Notes under the pieces: generated by a model
The model's input: the letters and a program-made list of their open reading frames with translations, nothing else
What the model was told of the DNA's origin: nothing
Database searches by the model: none
From: Pseudomonas putida
Lineage (GTDB): Bacteria; Pseudomonadota; Gammaproteobacteria; Pseudomonadales; Pseudomonadaceae
DNA length: 64,000 nucleotides
Direction of reading: 5' to 3'
NCBI RefSeq assembly: GCF_002906855.1
Contig: NZ_MINI01000048.1
Span: forward strand, 1-64,000
Position numbers and translations under genes: made by a program
In this document: positions 40,920-48,622 of the stretch, piece by piece
How the letters are laid out: the number at the start of each line of letters is the position of its first letter
How positions within the stretch are numbered: the stretch's first letter is position 1

Positions 40920-41666
40920 TTAGCCGAGTTTTTCCATGATCTCGTCGGAGATCTGCGCATTGGAGTAGACGTTCTGCACGTCGTCCAGGTCTTCGAGCAT
41001 GTCGATCAGCTTGAGCACCTTCTCGGCGCCCTCCTGGTCCAGTTCGGCGCTGGTGGTCGGCTGCATGACGATTTCCGCGTCGGCGGCCTTGAAGCCCGCC
41101 TCTTCCAGCGCGTTACGCACGGCGTAGAAGCTATTGAACGAGGTGAACACCTCGAACGAACCATCGTCGTTGGCCACCACGTCGTCGGCATCGGCCTCCA
41201 TCGCAGCTTCCATCAAGGCATCTTCATCGACGCCCGGGGCGAAGCTGATCTGGCCCTTGCGTTCGAACAGATAGGCCACCGAGCCGTCGGTGCCGAGGTT
41301 GCCGCCACACTTGGTGAAGGCATGGCGCACGGCGGCGGCGGTCCGGTTGCGGTTGTCGGTCATGGCCTCGACCATGATCGCCACGCCACCCGGGCCATAG
41401 CCTTCGTAGCTGAGCTCTTCGACGTTGTCGCTTTCGTTGGTGCCAGCACCACGGGCCACGGCGCGATCGATGATGTCACGGCTCATGTTAGCGCCCAGGG
41501 CCTTGTCCAACGCCAGGCGCAGGCGCGGGTTGGAGCCTGGGTCGGCACCACCCTGCTTGGCCGCGACAGTCAGCTCACGGATCCACTTGGTGAAGATCTT
41601 GCCTCTCTTGGCATCCTGGCGCTCTTTGCGGTGCTTGATGTTCGCCCACTTGGAATGACCAGCCAT
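40920..41666 (-). CDS. yebC: YebC/PmpR family regulator or translation factor
   Basis: Cytosolic protein of 248 aa, starting at the family N terminus MAGHSKWANIKHRKERQDAK. RARGAGTNESDNVEELSYEG and GYGPGGVAIMVEAMTDNRNR are signature segments. It is annotated as a DNA-binding regulator (PmpR in P. aeruginosa), and recent work on the family supports a role in translation of difficult motifs. ATG 41666 is preferred; the frame is open upstream without homology. It lies between aspS and ruvC, the standard place. Confidence 0.95.
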   Translation of the reverse strand: MAGHSKWANIKHRKERQDAKRGKIFTKWIRELTVAAKQGGADPGSNPRLRLALDKALGANMSRDIIDRAVARGAGTNESDNVEELSYEGYGPGGVAIMVEAMTDNRNRTAAAVRHAFTKCGGNLGTDGSVAYLFERKGQISFAPGVDEDALMEAAMEADADDVVANDDGSFEVFTSFNSFYAVRNALEEAGFKAADAEIVMQPTTSAELDQEGAEKVLKLIDMLEDLDDVQNVYSNAQISDEIMEKLG

Positions 41667-41775
41667 AACGACTCCGAATCCTTGAAACAGAAACAGGTTC
41701 CGCCCCGAAGGGCGGAACGTGGGAATACTGCGCCGAAGCGCCGAGGCGCACCCGCCAGGATGCGCCCGGGGCCGA

Positions 41776-43551
41776 TTACTCGACCTTGGTCTGCTCGCGC
41801 AGACGGATGTGCAGCTCGCGCAGGGCCTTGGCATCGACCATGCCAGGGGCCTGGGTCATGACGCACGCGGCGCTCTGGGTTTTCGGGAAAGCGATCACTT
41901 CACGGATCGACTGGGCGCCGGTCATCAGCATGACCAGACGGTCCAGGCCGAAGGCCAGGCCACCGTGAGGCGGTGCACCGAACTTCAGGGCGTCGAGCAG
42001 GAAGCCGAACTTCTCTTCCTGTTCTTCTGCCTCGATGCCCAGCAGACGGAATACCGCTTGCTGCATCTCTTTGCGGTGGATACGAATCGAACCGCCACCC
42101 AGTTCGGTACCGTTCAGGACCATGTCGTAGGCACGGGACAGCGCGGTGGCCGGGTTGGCCTCGAGCTCTTCCGGGGTGCACTTCGGCGCGGTGAACGGGT
42201 GGTGCAGCGCGGTGAAGCTGCCGTCTTCGTTTTCTTCGAACATCGGGAAGTCGACGACCCACATCGGCGCCCACTCGCAGGTCAGCAGCTCGAAGTCGTG
42301 ACCCAGACGGATACGTAGCGCGCCCAGGGCCTCACTGACGACCTTGAACTTGTCGGCACCGAAGAACACGATGTCACCATCGACAGCGCCAACGCGGTCG
42401 AGGATGTTGTTGAGGTTGGCCTCAGGGATGTTCTTGACGATCGGCGACTGCAGGCCTTCGACGCCTTTGGCGCGCTCGTTGACCTTGATGTAGGCCAGGC
42501 CCTTGGCACCGTAGATGCCGACGAACTTGGTGTACTCGTCGATCTTGCTGCGTGGCATGCTGGCGCCGCCTGGCAGGCGCAGGGCGGTGACGCGGCACTT
42601 CGGATCGTTGGCCGGGCCGGCGAAGACCTTGAAGTCAACATCCTTCAGCTGGTCGGCAACGTCGACCAGTTCCAGGGGGATACGCAGGTCAGGCTTGTCG
42701 GAGCCGTAGCGGCGCATGGCCTCTTCGAAGGTCATGTGCGGGAATTCGCCGAATTCCAGGTCCAGCACTTCCTTGAACAGCTTGCGGATCATGCTCTCGG
42801 TGAGGCCCATGATCTCGGCTTCGTCGAGGAAGCTGGTCTCGATGTCGATCTGGGTGAATTCCGGCTGGCGGTCAGCACGCAGGTCTTCATCGCGGAAGCA
42901 CTTGGCGATCTGGTAGTAGCGGTCGAAACCGGCAACCATCAGCAGCTGCTTGAACAGCTGAGGCGACTGCGGCAAGGCGAAGAAGCTGCCCGCGTGGGTA
43001 CGGCTCGGCACCAGGTAGTCACGCGCGCCTTCTGGAGTGGCACGGGTGAGGATCGGGGTTTCGACGTCAAGGAAGCCGTTTTCATCGAGGAAACGACGGA
43101 TGCTGCTGGTGATGCGCGAACGCAGGCGCAGCTTGTCGGCCATTTCTGGGCGACGCAGGTCGATGAAGCGGTAGCGCAGGCGGGTTTCCTCGCCGACATC
43201 GGAGTACTCGTTCAGCGGGAACGGTGGGGTTTCCGCTTCGTTCAGCACGTTCAGCTGGTAGCCGAGGATCTCGATGGCACCGGACGCCATGTTGGCGTTC
43301 ACTGCGCCGTCCGGGCGCTTGCGCACCTTGCCGGTGATCTGCACGACGTACTCGCTGCGCACGCGGTCAGCGGCGGCGAAGGTTTCGGCGCGATCCGGAT
43401 CGAACACGACCTGGGCCATGCCTTCGCGGTCACGGATGTCGAGGAAGATCACCCCGCCGTGGTCGCGGCGACGATGGACCCAGCCGCAAAGGGTGACTTC
43501 CTGGCCGTCCAGGCTCTCGTTCAGTTGGCCGCAATAATGGCTGCGCATCAT
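41776..43551 (-). CDS. aspS: Aspartyl-tRNA synthetase AspRS
   Basis: Class II aminoacyl-tRNA synthetase (591 aa). The N-terminal OB fold (LCGWVHRRRDHGGVIFLDIR) binds the anticodon. The catalytic core has FLDVETPILTRATPEGARDY (motif 1 region), CFRDEDLRADRQPEFTQID (motif 2) and the C-terminal GLAFGLDRLVMLMTG (motif 3). A GAD insertion lies in the middle (~290-420). In Pseudomonas this enzyme type is often non-discriminating and also charges tRNA-Asn, which sequence alone does not prove here. Confidence 0.98.
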   Translation of the reverse strand: MMRSHYCGQLNESLDGQEVTLCGWVHRRRDHGGVIFLDIRDREGMAQVVFDPDRAETFAAADRVRSEYVVQITGKVRKRPDGAVNANMASGAIEILGYQLNVLNEAETPPFPLNEYSDVGEETRLRYRFIDLRRPEMADKLRLRSRITSSIRRFLDENGFLDVETPILTRATPEGARDYLVPSRTHAGSFFALPQSPQLFKQLLMVAGFDRYYQIAKCFRDEDLRADRQPEFTQIDIETSFLDEAEIMGLTESMIRKLFKEVLDLEFGEFPHMTFEEAMRRYGSDKPDLRIPLELVDVADQLKDVDFKVFAGPANDPKCRVTALRLPGGASMPRSKIDEYTKFVGIYGAKGLAYIKVNERAKGVEGLQSPIVKNIPEANLNNILDRVGAVDGDIVFFGADKFKVVSEALGALRIRLGHDFELLTCEWAPMWVVDFPMFEENEDGSFTALHHPFTAPKCTPEELEANPATALSRAYDMVLNGTELGGGSIRIHRKEMQQAVFRLLGIEAEEQEEKFGFLLDALKFGAPPHGGLAFGLDRLVMLMTGAQSIREVIAFPKTQSAACVMTQAPGMVDAKALRELHIRLREQTKVE

Positions 43552-43645
43552 GATGGTGGTTTCGCTTCTCGTGATTCGTGTATTCGTTGGAGGCCTTGGC
43601 CGCCCGGAGGGCTAATACTGCAAGACCCGGCTACTGCAATTCAAC

Positions 43646-43867
43646 TCAGTCGGCCTTGTCGCCGCCTGCCAGGTTCTTTTTCGCCCCGGTCTTGAAGTCG
43701 GTTTCGTACCAGCCATTGCCACTCAGGCGAAAACCGGGGACCGACAGCAATTTTTTCAATGCCGGCGCCTGACAGGCCGGGCAGTCGGTCAGCGGCGCGG
43801 CGCTGATCTTCTGCAGCGCCTCCATCCGGTGATCGCAGGAAGCACATTGATAGTCATAAAGGGGCAT
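43646..43867 (-). CDS. FmdB-type zinc ribbon protein
   Basis: Small protein of 73 aa with the regulatory-protein FmdB family zinc ribbon: MPLYDYQCASCDHRMEAL with C-x-x-C (8, 11), then DCPACQAPALKKLLS with the second C-x-x-C. The tail is GNGWYETDFKT, also family-typical. It stands just upstream of aspS, as in other Pseudomonas. Function is unknown; many FmdB proteins are only named by similarity. Confidence 0.9.
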   Translation of the reverse strand: MPLYDYQCASCDHRMEALQKISAAPLTDCPACQAPALKKLLSVPGFRLSGNGWYETDFKTGAKKNLAGGDKAD

Positions 43868-43959
43868 GAACGTCTCTCGTCAACCACAACGCTGGCTGCC
43901 GGGGCAGCAAAAAGCGGGATTATATATGGTTAACCGACACTGCGCAGCCCGCCGGGCGA

Positions 43960-44286
43960 TCAGCGTGCACTCGGCGGATCACGCAACCAGGCGACACAGA
44001 TCACCCGGATCAGCCCGCTGAAGTTGCGCACCCCACCCTGACGCAAGTGCACTTCGCGATCGACATAGGAGAGCACGGCACTGACCGAGCACTGGTTCGC
44101 TGCAGCGATCTGCTCGAGGATACCCCAATACACCGCCTCCAGGCGCAAGCAGGTGGAAAAACCATTCAATCGCACCGAACGCGAGACAGGTTGAGTCTGC
44201 AACATGTCGAAGTCGGTCTTGAATGGGTCGATGCACTGCTTGCCAGGCCAGTGCCCCGCCCTCACCGCACGCTTGATTGCTTGCAT
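43960..44286 (-). CDS. Ribbon-helix-helix domain protein
   Basis: Protein of 108 aa. The middle part, SRSVRLNGFSTCLRLEAVYW followed by GILEQIAAANQCSVSAVLSYV, fits an RHH_4-type DNA-binding fold: a strand, helix 1 (EAVYWGILEQIAAAN) and helix 2 (VSAVLSYVDREV). The C-terminal NFSGLIRVICVAWL is conserved in this family. It is expected to be a small transcription regulator. It lies between dps and the FmdB gene on the same strand. Confidence 0.82.
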   Translation of the reverse strand: MQAIKRAVRAGHWPGKQCIDPFKTDFDMLQTQPVSRSVRLNGFSTCLRLEAVYWGILEQIAAANQCSVSAVLSYVDREVHLRQGGVRNFSGLIRVICVAWLRDPPSAR

Positions 44287-44378
44287 CGCGCCACTTCCTC
44301 AGTTCATTCAACTGGGGCTCAATGAAGCGCTGAGCGAGGCGCCCAAAGCAGCGGCAAAGTCTTCCCGCACAAACGAAA

Positions 44379-44408
44379 GGGCCCGACTGAAGCGGATTCA
44401 GTCGGGCC
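44379..44408 (-). terminator. Terminator after dps
   Basis: A perfect 12-bp stem, GGCCCGACTGAA with TTCAGTCGGGCC, encloses a 5-base loop GCGGA, 29 bp after the dps stop. On the minus strand it is followed by CTTTCGTTTG, a modest T-rich tail. Confidence 0.7.
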
Positions 44409-44436
44409 TACGGACAAGTCCTACAGTATTAACTGA

Positions 44437-44910
44437 TTACTTACCGTCGAGCAGCACCCGCAGCATCCAGGCCGTCTTTTCATGCACCTGCATGCGCTGG
44501 GTCAGCAGATCAGCGGTCGGCTCGTCGCTAACCTTGTCGACCACCGGGAAGATGCTGCGGGCAGTACGCACCACGGCCTCTTGCCCCTGCACCAGCTGGC
44601 GGATCATCTCGTCTGCGGGCGGAACACCCTCTTCTTCCTTGATCGAGGAGTGTCGCGCATAAAAGGCGTACGAGCCTGGTGCCGGGAAGCCCAGCGCGCG
44701 AATCCGTTCGGCGATCGAATCAACCGCCAGCGCCAGTTCGTTGTACTGTTCCTCGAACATCAGGTGCAGGGTGCGGAACGACGGACCGGTGACGTTCCAG
44801 TGGAAGTTATGGGTTTTCAGATACAGCACATAGGTATCCGACAACAGGCGGGAAAGCCCTTCGACGATGGACTTGCGATCTTCTTCACTGATACCGATAT
44901 CGATTGCCAT
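44437..44910 (-). CDS. dps: Dps-family ferritin-like DNA-protection protein
   Basis: Dodecameric iron-storage and DNA-protection protein (157 aa). The ferroxidase motif region is LKTHNFHWNVTGPSFRTLH and then LMFEEQYNELALAVDSIAER, the classic inter-subunit site with His and Asp/Glu ligands. ATG 44910 is preceded by AAGGGGAA on the minus strand and gives the family start MAIDIGISEEDRK; the upstream open frame lacks homology. It is divergent from the cold-shock gene. Confidence 0.93.
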   Translation of the reverse strand: MAIDIGISEEDRKSIVEGLSRLLSDTYVLYLKTHNFHWNVTGPSFRTLHLMFEEQYNELALAVDSIAERIRALGFPAPGSYAFYARHSSIKEEEGVPPADEMIRQLVQGQEAVVRTARSIFPVVDKVSDEPTADLLTQRMQVHEKTAWMLRVLLDGK

Positions 44911-45187
44911 GAAGTTCCCCTTTCCATAAGGCTTGATGATCAAGCGGGCCCGACACACTGTATCAATACTTGGCGCAATCTGCCCATGACCCAAGGCAAG
45001 CCATCGGCACCTGCCGCCTGCGGTTTGAGAAGCCCCCGCCTTTGCTGTTAAATAGGCACTGTGCCACCCGTGCGGACTGTCATTGCCGGGTGCATAGGCT
45101 GGCCTCCACGTGTTCGCGCTTTACACCTCATGCGCACCGTGCCGCCAGCTCTTCCTGTGATCGGCCTTATCAACTGTGAGCCAACCC

Positions 45188-45781
45188 ATGTTCAAGATCG
45201 TCCATCTGGTGACGGGCGTTGCGGCTTTGCTGCTATCGCTCATGCCCAGCCTCAAACCCGACGCAACACCCTTCCTGCAGCAACCCGACGCGGTCCATCT
45301 GACCCTGCTCGGCCTGCTCAACCTACTGCTGGCCCCGGTCGTGCCCCTGTATTACCGCGGTGCGCGGCAACAACTGCAATACCTGGCCTGCGCCCTGCTG
45401 GTGGTGGCCGTGGTCCTGCAGACCCTGACCCTGCTGGCGCGCCCGGAAATGGGCAACCTGGCGGCGCTGGTCTGCGCCACACTGGCCGTCGCCCTGCACC
45501 TGGTAGCCGGTTTCGCCCGCAGCGGCAAGAAGGCCCGCGCCAGCCAAGGGGCATCACTGGAAGCCGGCAAGCGTGATACCGGCACCGTGAAGTGGTTCAA
45601 CACCTCCAAGGGCTTCGGTTTCATTTCCCGAGATTCGGGCGATGACATCTTTGTCCACTTCCGCGCCATCCGCGGCGAGGGCCACCGCATTCTGGTCGAA
45701 GGCCAGCGCGTGGAGTTCTCGGTGATGCACCGCGACAAAGGCCTGCAGGCCGAAGACGTGGTCGCGGTGAACCGCCGCTGA
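45188..45781 (+). CDS. Membrane-anchored cold-shock-domain protein
   Basis: Two-part protein (197 aa from ATG 45188; GTG 45176 also possible). The N-terminal ~110 residues carry three or four hydrophobic helices (IVHLVTGVAALLLSLM, LTLLGLLNLLLAPVVPLYY, LACALLVVAVVLQTLTLLA, LAALVCATLAVALHLVAGF). The C-terminal ~68 residues are a full cold-shock domain with the RNP1-type GTVKWFNTSKGFGFISRD and the RNP2-type DIFVHFRAI. So a nucleic-acid-binding domain faces the cytosol from the inner membrane. Most Csp proteins are soluble 70-residue chaperones; this fused form is known in Pseudomonas but its task is not clear to me. Confidence 0.88.
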   Translation: MFKIVHLVTGVAALLLSLMPSLKPDATPFLQQPDAVHLTLLGLLNLLLAPVVPLYYRGARQQLQYLACALLVVAVVLQTLTLLARPEMGNLAALVCATLAVALHLVAGFARSGKKARASQGASLEAGKRDTGTVKWFNTSKGFGFISRDSGDDIFVHFRAIRGEGHRILVEGQRVEFSVMHRDKGLQAEDVVAVNRR

Positions 45782-45786
45782 CCCTG

Positions 45787-45815
45787 CGCCGCCCTGGGGC
45801 AAGCCCAGGGCGGCG
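45787..45815. terminator. Bidirectional hairpin between cold-shock gene and slyX
   Basis: The arms CGCCGCCCTGGG and CCCAGGGCGGCG form a perfect 12-bp stem with loop GCAAG, in the short gap between two converging genes. It has no long T run, so termination would rest mostly on the stem. Confidence 0.6.
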
Positions 45816-45820
45816 ACTTG

Positions 45821-46027
45821 TCAGTAATGAGGTGGCGGCGCCTCTTCCCCTTCACTGCCGTACTGCCCGACCATCTCTTCATAACGCTTGATCAGTTCGG
45901 CCACCTGCAGCTGCAGGCGTTCGATGACCCGCCCCTGCTCGACCACCACATCATTCAGCGCCTGGATCGTGTCGTCCTGGAATGCCTGACGGGTTTCCAG
46001 CTCGATGATGCGCAACTCTGCCGACAT
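45821..46027 (-). CDS. slyX: SlyX family protein
   Basis: Small coiled-coil protein of 68 aa. ELETRQAFQDDTIQALNDVV and VEQGRVIERLQLQVAELIKR form the heptad region, and the tail GEEAPPPHY ends with the SlyX-typical PPPHY. Its function is unknown. It begins 1 bp after the stop of the HIT gene, so both are cotranscribed. Confidence 0.92.
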   Translation of the reverse strand: MSAELRIIELETRQAFQDDTIQALNDVVVEQGRVIERLQLQVAELIKRYEEMVGQYGSEGEEAPPPHY

Positions 46028-46028
46028 G

Positions 46029-46439
46029 TCAGGCCCCCTGGTAATCGTGGGTCAGCAACGCCCGCAGACGCTGACGAATGGCATCTACCTGCTCCGGCGC
46101 ATACCCGACGGCCGGCACCTTGCCCCAAACCGGCGCTGGCCAGGCTGCGTCGCCGTGGTGGCGGACGATGACATGCATGTGCAATTGGCTGACCACGTTA
46201 CCCAGGGTGGCAACGTTCATCTTGTCTGCTGCGAATTCGCGCTTGAGCGCTTCGGCCAGGTAGGTGGTTTCCTTCCACAGTTGCGCCTGGTCTTCCTGAC
46301 TCAGGTCGAACAGTTCGCTCACACCTGCACGCTTGGGCACCAGGATGAACCATGGGTAATTGGCATCCTTGCTGAGCAGCAGACGGCACAGCGGAAAGTC
46401 ACCCAGCACCAGGGAGTCCTGCTGCAAACGCGAATCCAT
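46029..46439 (-). CDS. HIT-family protein with altered triad
   Basis: Histidine-triad-fold protein of 136 aa from ATG 46439. The N-terminal strand region is FPLCRLLLSKDANYPWFILV and the active-site strand is VSQLHMHVIVRHHGDAAWP. The usual HIT motif is H-x-H-x-H-x-x; here the third His position is Ile (H-M-H-V-I), with two His a little later, so nucleotide-hydrolase activity may differ or be lost. This variant is typical of a gammaproteobacterial HIT subgroup upstream of slyX. A GTG at 46448 is an alternative start. Confidence 0.85.
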   Translation of the reverse strand: MDSRLQQDSLVLGDFPLCRLLLSKDANYPWFILVPKRAGVSELFDLSQEDQAQLWKETTYLAEALKREFAADKMNVATLGNVVSQLHMHVIVRHHGDAAWPAPVWGKVPAVGYAPEQVDAIRQRLRALLTHDYQGA

Positions 46440-47187
46440 ATCAAACACGATCAATCTCCAACAATAATCATATGCGCCAAGGATACTCTGCTTCGCCCGC
46501 GCCAGCATGCGCCAGACGCACGGCTGCACGCTTTAAGCTCATGAATCTCCACGACTTGCACAACGGCGGTAACACAGCGCTACTTTTCGCACCAAAATGA
46601 GGCCACAAAAGTGTGCGCCACTACGCTTCTACCCACATCAATGACTCAGGATCAACAGTTGTCGGTAACACATTGACTTTTATGACAGCTTTTTCTTTTA
46701 CCCTGCACATTGAAGCTGGCACACCATCAGACAAATCCCGCCCCGTGTTTTCGGTACTTTCCGACCTTTGGCAGCGGTTACTGTGAAAATTTCATGAACC
46801 GTTGTTAATTTTGAGCACGCTTGTTGCATTCTCTCCACGCCAAGTCGGCACGACACCTGCATTGACCGGGTGACGCGACAAATAACAACAGCGAAATTGG
46901 GTACACCAGGGAGTTTCCCCAGCCAGAATCTGAAGTTACAGAATCGTTACGGCTAAGGAACAGCGCTGGCGTTGTACGGCCCGGTTAATCGGGACGTGAT
47001 TTGCGACATGGAGATACTTAAAAGCGACACGGCAATAAAGTTCCCGAAAGGATGATTTTTGCCATATCGCCAACAACAGTCAGCGTGCTATACATTTCCG
47101 CCGACATAACAAGAAAGAGCTGCCCCATATAACTAAAAGACTTGGGCGCAGCGGTACTCTTCCTAAAAACCAAAGGAGCAAATCACG
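46440..47187. other. Long non-coding region upstream of the oprD-family gene
   Basis: About 750 bp with no credible gene, more AT-rich than its surroundings between ~46650 and 46830. It must contain the promoters of the HIT-slyX pair (minus) and the porin gene (plus). A sequence AATAACAA (46879-46886) fits the AAYAAYAA catabolite-activity motif bound by Crc/Hfq in Pseudomonas mRNAs, but it is ~300 bases before the start codon, so its meaning is open. A ribosome site AAAGGAG precedes ATG 47188. No riboswitch or small RNA could be recognised by eye. Confidence 0.5.
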
Positions 47188-48462
47188 ATGCGCGTGATGA
47201 AGTGGAGCATGATCGCCCTGGCCGTTGCGGCAGGGACCTCGCAGATGGCCGTTGCCTCGTCCCAGGACGATTCCAAGGGTTTCCTCGAAGACAGCAAGCT
47301 GAACGTCAAGACTCGCATGCTGTACTTCAGCCGCGACTTCCGTAACAACGAGCCAGGCACCCAGAGCCGCGTTGAAGAAACCGGCCTCGGCTTCCTCGGC
47401 ACTTACGAGTCGGGCTTCACCCAAGGCGTTATCGGCGTGGGCGTCGATGCCATCGGCATGCTCGGCGTGAAACTGGACAGCGGCAAGGGTCGCCACAGCA
47501 CCGGTCAGTTCCCGACTGACGCCGACGGCCGTGCGCAGGACGAGTTCTCCGAAGGCGGCGCTGCGGTCAAGCTGCGCATCTCCGATACCGTACTGAAAGT
47601 CGGCGACCAGTTCACTGCCCTGCCAGTGCTCGCGACCGATGACAGCCGCCTGCTGCCAGAAGTGGCTCAAGGCGCACTGATCACCAGCAACGAAATCAAG
47701 GGCCTGACCCTGAACGCCGGTCACTTTACCGCGCTGAACGCCCAGTCCCAGACGTTCCATGACAGCCTGCACTTGAAGCAGGCCGACGTTCTCGGTGGCA
47801 CCTACGCCTTCACCGACAACCTGTCCACCAGCCTGTACTACTCCAAGGTTGAAGACTACTGGCGCAAGTACTACGCCAACCTGAACTGGGCGCTGCCGCT
47901 CTCGGACAAACAGGGCCTGGTGTTCGACTTCAACATCTATGACACCAAGAGCGATGGCCAAGGCCTGCAGCGCGCCGAGAAAGATGGCGTGACCAAGCTC
48001 GACAACCAGGCCTACAGCCTGTCGGGCGCCTACAACATCGGCGCTCACACCTTCACCCTGGCCTACCAGAAGGTCCACGGTGACGGTGACTACGGTTACG
48101 GCGTGGACGGTGGTGGTACCATCTTCCTGGCCAACTCCGTGGCCCGTTCCGACTTCAACGCTGAAGACGAAAAATCCTGGCAGGCTCGCTACGACCTGAA
48201 CTTCGCCGAGTTCGGCGTACCAGGCCTGACCTTCATGACCCGTTACGTGCGTGGTAGCGATGCCAACACCGGTTCCACCAGCAATGGCAAGGAATGGGAA
48301 CGCGACGTAGACGTCAAGTACGTACTGCAGGAAGGCCCGGCTAAAGACCTGAGCTTCCGCGTTCGCCAGGCTACCTACCGCTCCAGCGACGGCGTCTACT
48401 ACGGTTCCAGCTCGATCGACGAACTGCGCCTGATCGTCGAGTACCCGCTGAGCATCCTGTAA
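47188..48462 (+). CDS. oprD: OprD-family outer-membrane porin
   Basis: Outer-membrane beta-barrel of 424 aa with a signal peptide (MIALAVAAGTSQMAVA, ~8-23). The start of the mature protein, KGFLEDSKLNVKTRMLYFSRDF, and the C-terminal SSIDELRLIVEYPLSIL are hallmark OprD segments. Family members take up basic amino acids, peptides or small carboxylates; in P. putida the porin at this locus, between HIT and proS, is annotated as porin D. Whether it is the basic amino-acid/carbapenem channel cannot be settled from sequence alone. A long leader and its own terminator suggest a single-gene unit. Confidence 0.9.
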   Translation: MRVMKWSMIALAVAAGTSQMAVASSQDDSKGFLEDSKLNVKTRMLYFSRDFRNNEPGTQSRVEETGLGFLGTYESGFTQGVIGVGVDAIGMLGVKLDSGKGRHSTGQFPTDADGRAQDEFSEGGAAVKLRISDTVLKVGDQFTALPVLATDDSRLLPEVAQGALITSNEIKGLTLNAGHFTALNAQSQTFHDSLHLKQADVLGGTYAFTDNLSTSLYYSKVEDYWRKYYANLNWALPLSDKQGLVFDFNIYDTKSDGQGLQRAEKDGVTKLDNQAYSLSGAYNIGAHTFTLAYQKVHGDGDYGYGVDGGGTIFLANSVARSDFNAEDEKSWQARYDLNFAEFGVPGLTFMTRYVRGSDANTGSTSNGKEWERDVDVKYVLQEGPAKDLSFRVRQATYRSSDGVYYGSSSIDELRLIVEYPLSIL

Positions 48463-48488
48463 GCCTGGCTTATAGTGCCCCGCACCTG

Positions 48489-48519
48489 AAAAAGCCCGGC
48501 ACACTTGCCGGGCTTTTTC
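48489..48519 (+). terminator. Terminator after the oprD-family gene
   Basis: AAAAAGCCCGGCA and TGCCGGGCTTTTT form an almost perfect inverted repeat around CACT, followed by T residues on the plus strand; 27 bp after the porin stop. Confidence 0.88.
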
Positions 48520-48622
48520 TTGGCTGACAACTGCCACGCCCTGGGGCATTCTGTACGCCTTCGTTTCGCCCCCGTACAATGCGGGGCTATTTCAACGTCT
48601 TAGGCAATCGACACGGCTAACC

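Noticed and set aside
47080..48579. A 499-codon minus-strand frame opposite the porin gene
   Set aside because: The plus strand encodes an OprD-family protein with signal peptide and conserved ends; the minus frame is a coding shadow.
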